Positions 59,500 to 64,000 of a DNA stretch of 64,000 nucleotides are shown one piece after another. How positions within the stretch are numbered: the stretch's first letter is position 1; each line of letters starts with the position of its first letter. The position numbers and the translations under genes are program-made. Origin of the DNA: Salinisphaera sp049568105 (lineage in GTDB: Bacteria > Pseudomonadota > Gammaproteobacteria > Nevskiales > Salinisphaeraceae); the NCBI RefSeq assembly GCF_049568105.1, contig NZ_CP145335.1, positions 682,001-746,000 on the forward strand. Reading direction: 5' to 3'. The notes beneath the pieces were generated by a model. That model searched no databases. It saw nothing but the letters and a program-made list of their open reading frames with translations, and was not told the origin of the DNA.

Positions 59500-61176
59500 A
59501 TGAAATATCTGATGCACGGCCTGAAAAATACGGCCATGGCGCTGGGCGCCGTGGGCGCTTTGACGGTTTCAATCGGTGCCTGGGCCCAACCCGGGCATGC
59601 AGCCCATGGCCAGAGTGGCCTGCACTCGGTCGTGGTCTCGACCGCCAACGGGCGGGTTAAAGGCGTACGGCGCGAACAGATGCGGGAGTTTCTCGGTATA
59701 CCTTATGCCGCGCCGCCGGTGGGCGAGCGACGCTGGAAGCCGCCGCAGCCGGCCGATAGCTGGCATGGGGTGCGCAAAGCGGATCAGTTCGCCAATAACT
59801 GCCCCCAAACCGCGACCCCTTTCGGTAACGCCAGCACCGACGAAGACTGTCTCTATCTCAATGTGTTTACGCCGGAAGCCGGCCACGGCCGCGCCGAGCG
59901 CGACGATGCGCGCCCGGTGATGGTTTGGTTGCACGGCGGTGCCTTCATCGCCGGCGAGGGCAGCGACTACGATCCGTCGCCACTCGTGGACAAGGGCGTG
60001 ATCGTAGTCACCCTCAACTACCGTTTGGGCCTGCTCGGTTTTCTGAGCACCTCGGCGTTGTCCGAGGCCTCTACCGATGATGCCTCAGGCGATTACGGGC
60101 TGATGGATCAGCAGGCCGCGCTCGAATGGGTCCAACGCAATATCGCCAATTTTGGCGGCGATCCGGACAACGTCACGATCTTCGGCGTCTCGGCCGGCGG
60201 CCTGAGCGTGTTGTCGCATATAGTCTCGCCCGATGCGCGCGATTTGTTTGACAAGGCGATCGTCGAAAGCGGCTCGTATTCGGCGGCGCTACCGAGCGTA
60301 CAGCCGAGCCTGTCCCAGGCCGAAGCCAGGGGCGATGCCTTTGCCCAGCAGGTCGGTTGTGCTGGCGAAGGTGTTGCTTGCCTGCGCGATTTGTCGGTTT
60401 CGACCATCCTGGAAAATCAGGGCGCCGGGCCGCTGTCGGTCGTGCCCAACAGCGGTACGACGGTGCTGCCCAAAAATATCTATCAGTCGCTCGCCCAGGG
60501 CGATTTCAATAAGGTGCCGGTCATCGAAGGCACGAACGCCACGGAATGGCGGCTGTTCACGGCGCTCGCTCATGATCTGACCGCCGATGGGCCGGTGACG
60601 GCTTCCGGTTATGAGCAGGCCATCGCCGACAGTTTCTCGATCCCGCCGTCGCTGGCCCAGACTATCGCGGCCCGCTATCCGCTCGCGGCCTACGACAATC
60701 CAGATTTGGCGTTGTCCGCGGCCGGCACTGCCGCGGCGTTTGCTTGCCCGGCGCGACGCGAGATCAACTTGTTGTCTGCGCATGTGCCGACCTATGCCTA
60801 TGAGTTCGCCGATCCCGAAGCGCCGCAGATCTTTGTGCCGCCGGTGCCGTCGTTCGACTATGGGCCGACCCATACGTCGGAAATCGCCTATTTCCTGGAT
60901 TTCACCTCCGAGGCCAGTCTGTACGACGAGCCGAAGTTCACTGATGACCAGAAGGATTTGTCACAGCAGATGATCGACTACTGGACGTCCTTTGCCCGTA
61001 ACGGTAACCCCAATTCCGCGGGTGGCACGGCCGATTTCTGGCCAGAGTTCGGCCGCCATAACCGTTACCTGAGGCTGACGACGCCAGCGCTGGATACCCG
61101 GGGTGAACAACAGCTCGTCGACGAGCATAATTGCCGGTTCTGGGACGCGATCTTCGAACAGGCCGCGGCGCGTTAG
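59500..61176 (+). CDS. Secreted type-B carboxylesterase/lipase
   Basis: The 558-residue protein has a signal peptide (1-29, AWA cleavage), then the type-B carboxylesterase fold: VRREQMREFLGIPYAAPPVG with ERRWKPPQ, EDCLYLNVFTP, the oxyanion hole HGGA (145-148), VVTLNYRLGLLGFLST, and the nucleophile elbow GVSAGG with Ser231. Most members have GESAGG; Glu is Val here. The later EIAYFLDF and DYWTSFARNGNPN motifs are present. It hydrolyses ester bonds outside the cytoplasm. It is monocistronic; the substrate is unknown. Confidence 0.87.
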   Translation: MKYLMHGLKNTAMALGAVGALTVSIGAWAQPGHAAHGQSGLHSVVVSTANGRVKGVRREQMREFLGIPYAAPPVGERRWKPPQPADSWHGVRKADQFANNCPQTATPFGNASTDEDCLYLNVFTPEAGHGRAERDDARPVMVWLHGGAFIAGEGSDYDPSPLVDKGVIVVTLNYRLGLLGFLSTSALSEASTDDASGDYGLMDQQAALEWVQRNIANFGGDPDNVTIFGVSAGGLSVLSHIVSPDARDLFDKAIVESGSYSAALPSVQPSLSQAEARGDAFAQQVGCAGEGVACLRDLSVSTILENQGAGPLSVVPNSGTTVLPKNIYQSLAQGDFNKVPVIEGTNATEWRLFTALAHDLTADGPVTASGYEQAIADSFSIPPSLAQTIAARYPLAAYDNPDLALSAAGTAAAFACPARREINLLSAHVPTYAYEFADPEAPQIFVPPVPSFDYGPTHTSEIAYFLDFTSEASLYDEPKFTDDQKDLSQQMIDYWTSFARNGNPNSAGGTADFWPEFGRHNRYLRLTTPALDTRGEQQLVDEHNCRFWDAIFEQAAAR

Positions 61177-61378
61177 CCGCGTTTGCAAGCGCGAGCGACG
61201 CCGGCCCGGTCGGTCCGGTATCGCTCGCCGCCCTGGTTTGGGCGGGCTATCCTTTGGGTCTTTGGGGCAAGGCCTGATGCGCCGCGCTGGCTGACAGGGG
61301 AGGCTATGCGCACGGCCAGCAATATCTCAGCCCAGTAGGGCCGCAGTAGGCATCTGTGTTTCGAAGCTGCGAGCGAGC

Positions 61379-62170
61379 ATGCTGAATTTCGCTGCCAATC
61401 TGAGTCTGCTGTTTCGTGAACTCGGCTTCATGGATCGGTTCGCGGCTGCGCGCCGGGCCGGTTTCGCGGGTGTGGAGTGTCTGTTTCCGTACGCCTGGGA
61501 AGCTAACGAGCTGGCGCGGACCCTACAGCACAACGCTCTACACCAAGTGTTGTTCAATGCACCGCCTGGCGACTGGGCTGCCGGTGAGCGGGGTTTGGCG
61601 GGGCTGCCGGGCCGCGAGCCAGAGTTTCGTGCCGGTATCGAACAGGCGCTGGTCTATGCCGAGTGTCTGGGGTGTCCACGGGTGCATGTGATGGCCGGTA
61701 ACGTGGCGCCGGGCGCAGAATGTGGCGCGATCCAGGATACGCTGCTCGAGAATCTGCGCTATGCCGCGCACCGCTTTGCAGCCTATGGTCTGACCCTGTT
61801 GGTCGAGCCGTTGAATACCCGCGATATGCCGGGCTATTTCCTGACCCAACAAAGCCAGGCCCACGCTCTCGTGGCGAGCCTCGCCGAGCCCAATGTTGCC
61901 GTACAGATGGATTTCTACCATGCCCAGATCATGGGCGGTGACGTGTGGACTACGTTTCGGGCCCACCAGGCGCGTATCGGCCATATCCAGATCGCCGGGG
62001 TGCCGGATCGGCATGAGCCCGATACCGGCGAACTGAATTATCCCTGGCTGTTTCGACAGTTCGAAGCCGCTGGCTACGACGGCTGGATCGGCTGCGAATA
62101 CTTACCGCAGGCCGGTACCGAACAAGGGCTGGCCTGGTGGGATCGGCTCCGGGCTGGCGAACGGCGCTGA
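61379..62170 (+). CDS. Hydroxypyruvate/2-oxo-tetronate isomerase family protein (Hyi/OtnI)
   Basis: The 263-residue TIM-barrel protein starts MLNFAANLSLLFRELGFMDR and has RRAGFAGVECLFPYAWEANE, ALVYAECLGCPRVHVMAGNV, LLVEPLNTRDMPGYFLTQQS, VAVQMDFYHAQIMGGDVWTT and IGHIQIAGVPDRHEPDTGEL. These are the metal-binding and core motifs of the Hyi family, which includes hydroxypyruvate isomerase and OtnI (2-oxo-tetronate isomerase). A tetronate operon lies about 6 kb upstream, so OtnI activity is possible, but it is not part of that operon. GAGCGAGC precedes the ATG. Confidence 0.87.
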   Translation: MLNFAANLSLLFRELGFMDRFAAARRAGFAGVECLFPYAWEANELARTLQHNALHQVLFNAPPGDWAAGERGLAGLPGREPEFRAGIEQALVYAECLGCPRVHVMAGNVAPGAECGAIQDTLLENLRYAAHRFAAYGLTLLVEPLNTRDMPGYFLTQQSQAHALVASLAEPNVAVQMDFYHAQIMGGDVWTTFRAHQARIGHIQIAGVPDRHEPDTGELNYPWLFRQFEAAGYDGWIGCEYLPQAGTEQGLAWWDRLRAGERR

Positions 62171-62194
62171 ACTGAGCCGGCCCGACTGGCCACC

Positions 62195-63430
62195 CTAGCT
62201 GGTTTCCGACTGCTTCGAATTGGCTTCGCAGATCTTTTCGTGCCGTTTCTTCTGGCGATAGCCGTAGGTCGCATGGCGAACCGTCTCGTCACTTTCAAGG
62301 CTCGATCCGAGGGCGCCGGCGATCGTGGCCACCGAAGTGACCAGCCAGGCCAGAGCCGGATAACTGCCAAGTGTCGCAGGATGACCGAGGGTCGAGTTCA
62401 GCAGATCGTCGGGCACGAACACCGCCACCGCCAGATAGAACATGACAAATAGCGTCGTGTAATAACAAATCACGCCAATGAACAGGGTGGCGAGGGTAGT
62501 GATGTTGTACAGCCAGGTCAGTTCGAGATCATTACCACGCGGTTCCCACAGGTCGTGATCGAGCGTAATCCAGGCCATCATCGCCACGATCGAGCACAGC
62601 ATTAAGGTGATGAAGCGCAGGGGGTCGTAGGCATCGCTGATGCGCCAGAGCGTGGGAAATATCAGGCCGTAGACGCCGGTCGCGAACGCCATCGCCACCA
62701 CCCGTTTGAAGGCGGGCAGTATGGTCCACGGTCGATTGGCCATCACCATGCCGGACAGTAGCTGGCCATAGGCCTGCAGGCGTCGCACCGCGATGAAACG
62801 CACATCCACCGAGCCCTGCTCGGGAGTCACGCGTTCGATCGGCGAGATATAGCCCATCAGGCGACGGTCGACCAGTTTCCGGGCATCGGTGTTCTGCATG
62901 CCGTACTGGCGGTAATCGGCCCGGTTCTGCTCGACACGGCTCTGTTGGCGCTCGCGGGCCTGGTCCGAGCTGCCGTGGTGCATTTCGTTGGCCAGCTGCA
63001 GGATGGCCTCGCGAACCCGGCGGCGCATCGGCACCGTGCCCAGAGCAGGCAGTGAGAGCACTGCGGCACCGCGCTGGCCGCTGGCTTCGGCGACCGTGAT
63101 CTGATGATTGCGCAGCATGGGCAGGTCGGTAATACAGATCACATAGTGCCAGTGACGTTCGTTTTTGATCGTCTCGGCCTTGTCGATGATCTGCTCGGTA
63201 TCGTCCTCGGCGCCGATCATCGAATCGGTGATGGTATCGATCGACCATTCGCGGCGATCGTCGACGTAGTGGTGCAACAGGGCCGGCAGATCGTCGCGAA
63301 TTTTGTCGACCACCTGTTCGGGCATGTCTGGGGCCGGGATCAGGCCGACCGTGAGCGGCGCTGTGGTGCGGTTGTTCGATGAGCCGTTCGAGTTTTGGGA
63401 ACCGTCGGAGGCGTGCTGAATGTGCGGCAT
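62195..63430 (-). CDS. Conserved membrane protein of unknown function
   Basis: The 411-residue protein has a soluble N-terminal half with TVGLIPAPDMPEQVVDKIRD, HWHYVICITDLPMLRNHQIT and VRREAILQLANEMHHG-like helices, then four hydrophobic segments from about residue 235 (FKRVVAMAFATGVYGLIFPT, FITLMLCSIVAMMAWITLD, LYNITTLATLFIGVICYYTT with FVMFYLAVAVFVP, YPALAWLVTSVATIAGALG). I recognise it only as a conserved bacterial membrane protein. The soluble half resembles a nucleotide-binding sheet but lacks clear motifs. It is monocistronic and convergent with the Hyi-like gene. Confidence 0.7.
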   Translation of the reverse strand: MPHIQHASDGSQNSNGSSNNRTTAPLTVGLIPAPDMPEQVVDKIRDDLPALLHHYVDDRREWSIDTITDSMIGAEDDTEQIIDKAETIKNERHWHYVICITDLPMLRNHQITVAEASGQRGAAVLSLPALGTVPMRRRVREAILQLANEMHHGSSDQARERQQSRVEQNRADYRQYGMQNTDARKLVDRRLMGYISPIERVTPEQGSVDVRFIAVRRLQAYGQLLSGMVMANRPWTILPAFKRVVAMAFATGVYGLIFPTLWRISDAYDPLRFITLMLCSIVAMMAWITLDHDLWEPRGNDLELTWLYNITTLATLFIGVICYYTTLFVMFYLAVAVFVPDDLLNSTLGHPATLGSYPALAWLVTSVATIAGALGSSLESDETVRHATYGYRQKKRHEKICEANSKQSETS

Positions 63431-63594
63431 GGGTTTTTCAGGTGATAAGCGACTGGTCGGCCCGAAGACAATGCTCGAACCTGCGGCGATGAAGACAGGG
63501 CATCATGCCGATCGCGAGCCAATGTGCAAGAGCCGAGGGGCCGCGGGGCTGATCGGGCACAATACGATCAAGGGCGGCTTATTCGGTGGCTACG

Positions 63595-64000
63595 TTAGCG
63601 ATGGGCAATCTGCGCATACAAGGCTTCATAGCCATCGACCATACGGTCGGCGGTAAAACGCGCTTCGAAGCTCCTCCGAACGCGTCGCGGATCGAGTTCG
63701 GTACAGCGGGCCAGCAGGGCCGGCGCTTCGTTCGGATCGTCGTATAGATAGCCGTTCACGCCGTGGCTGACGATTTCGGCTGCAGCGCCCCGGCGTGCGG
63801 CCAGTACCGGCGTACCACAGGCCAATGCCTCGATCATGACCAGGCCGAAAGGTTCGGGCCAATCGATCGGCATCAACAGTGCCTGGGCCGTGCCCAGTAG
63901 ATGCTGCTTGCCGGGCGTATCCACGGCCCCGATATGGCGCGCATCCGGGCCCAGTCGCGGAGCCACATGCTGGTCGAAGTAGCCGGGATTGCCGGGGTCG
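63595..64000 (-). CDS. Glycosyltransferase family 4 (GT-B), C-terminal part (5' end outside window)
   Basis: The frame is open to the window edge; about 134 C-terminal residues are present. They include the acceptor/donor-binding core IGAVDTPGKQHLLGTAQALL, the typical EX7E-type block PEPFGLVMIEALACGTPVLA with GAAAEIVSHGVNGYLYDD, and the closing helix FEARFTADRMVDGYEALYAQ. This is a retaining GT4-type glycosyltransferase using a nucleotide sugar. The donor and acceptor cannot be assigned. Confidence 0.85.
   Translation of the reverse strand, partial: DPGNPGYFDQHVAPRLGPDARHIGAVDTPGKQHLLGTAQALLMPIDWPEPFGLVMIEALACGTPVLAARRGAAAEIVSHGVNGYLYDDPNEAPALLARCTELDPRRVRRSFEARFTADRMVDGYEALYAQIAHR

Noticed and set aside
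1..64000. CRISPR array, prophage, integron or conjugative module
   Set aside because: No regularly spaced direct repeats, phage structural genes, integrase or transfer genes were seen; the only mobile-type features are the RAYT, REP-like motifs and MITE-like copies.

Overview
The window is a GC-rich (roughly 60-65 % by eye) bacterial chromosomal segment with short AT-rich islands between genes. The gene families (DUF5062, MprF with a VirJ/AcvB partner, DbpA, IlvGM with a peptide-coded attenuator, YqhA, an HxH-type RAYT transposase) suggest a gammaproteobacterium. A halophilic/marine lineage such as Salinisphaera would fit, but that is only a guess. No rRNA, tRNA, CRISPR array, plasmid or prophage module was seen.

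Layout. 1-2468: the tail of an MFS permease, a decayed GntR fragment, an SMP-30 gene cut off at a REP-like motif, and a DUF5062 protein. 2469-6124: an aminoacyl-phosphatidylglycerol synthase/flippase (MprF) with a VirJ/AcvB-type serine hydrolase behind it; a MITE-like element lies between them. 6709-10242: a nucleobase permease, a broken LacI regulator, a methyltransferase and an orphan quaternary-amine binding protein, followed by a gene-poor stretch of about 1.6 kb. 11880-18442: a redox cluster (NTF2-like, OYE, LLM flavoprotein, LysR, SDR, aldo-keto reductase) with a RAYT transposase. 18953-23746: an exported protein and a three-gene membrane/BNR-repeat unit of unknown function. 24458-29286: two MDR alcohol dehydrogenases, DbpA and an ArsR regulator. 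29730-44786: a lipoprotein, a sugar porter, a USP, aldo-keto reductases, a rhodanese, an NmrA-like SDR, an ABM monooxygenase, phenolic acid decarboxylase flanked by two LysR genes, a Tat-tagged alcohol dehydrogenase, a cyclophilin-like protein and an F420-type reductase. 45271-50112: HemY-type protoporphyrinogen oxidase, YqhA, a lipoprotein and a lipocalin. 50267-55040: a five-gene tetronate-catabolism operon (deoR-otnK-otnC-dehydrogenase-kdgT). 55330-57599: the ilvGM operon with an unannotated leader peptide and attenuator. 57720-64000: a Gfo/Idh/MocA oxidoreductase, a type-B carboxylesterase, a Hyi/OtnI isomerase, a membrane protein and a partial GT4 glycosyltransferase.

The most interesting items are four. 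(i) Six copies of an apparently non-autonomous, MITE-like element carry CTAG at their intact ends and inverted terminal repeats; two copies supply the TAG stop codon of the adjacent gene. (ii) A complete peptide-coded attenuator precedes ilvG, with a 30-codon Val/Leu-rich leader, a terminator and a matching antiterminator segment. (iii) A variant tetronate operon uses a 3-hydroxyacyl-CoA-dehydrogenase-type enzyme in place of the usual LtnD/DenD. (iv) REP/RAYT-type motifs sit exactly where two genes are truncated.

Functionally the window is a dense accessory region of carbonyl and quinone redox enzymes, each with a local regulator, mixed with a few core loci (ilvGM, dbpA, hemY). Start codons were chosen from ribosome-binding sites and homologous N-termini. 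All family assignments are from reading the proteins, not from database searches.
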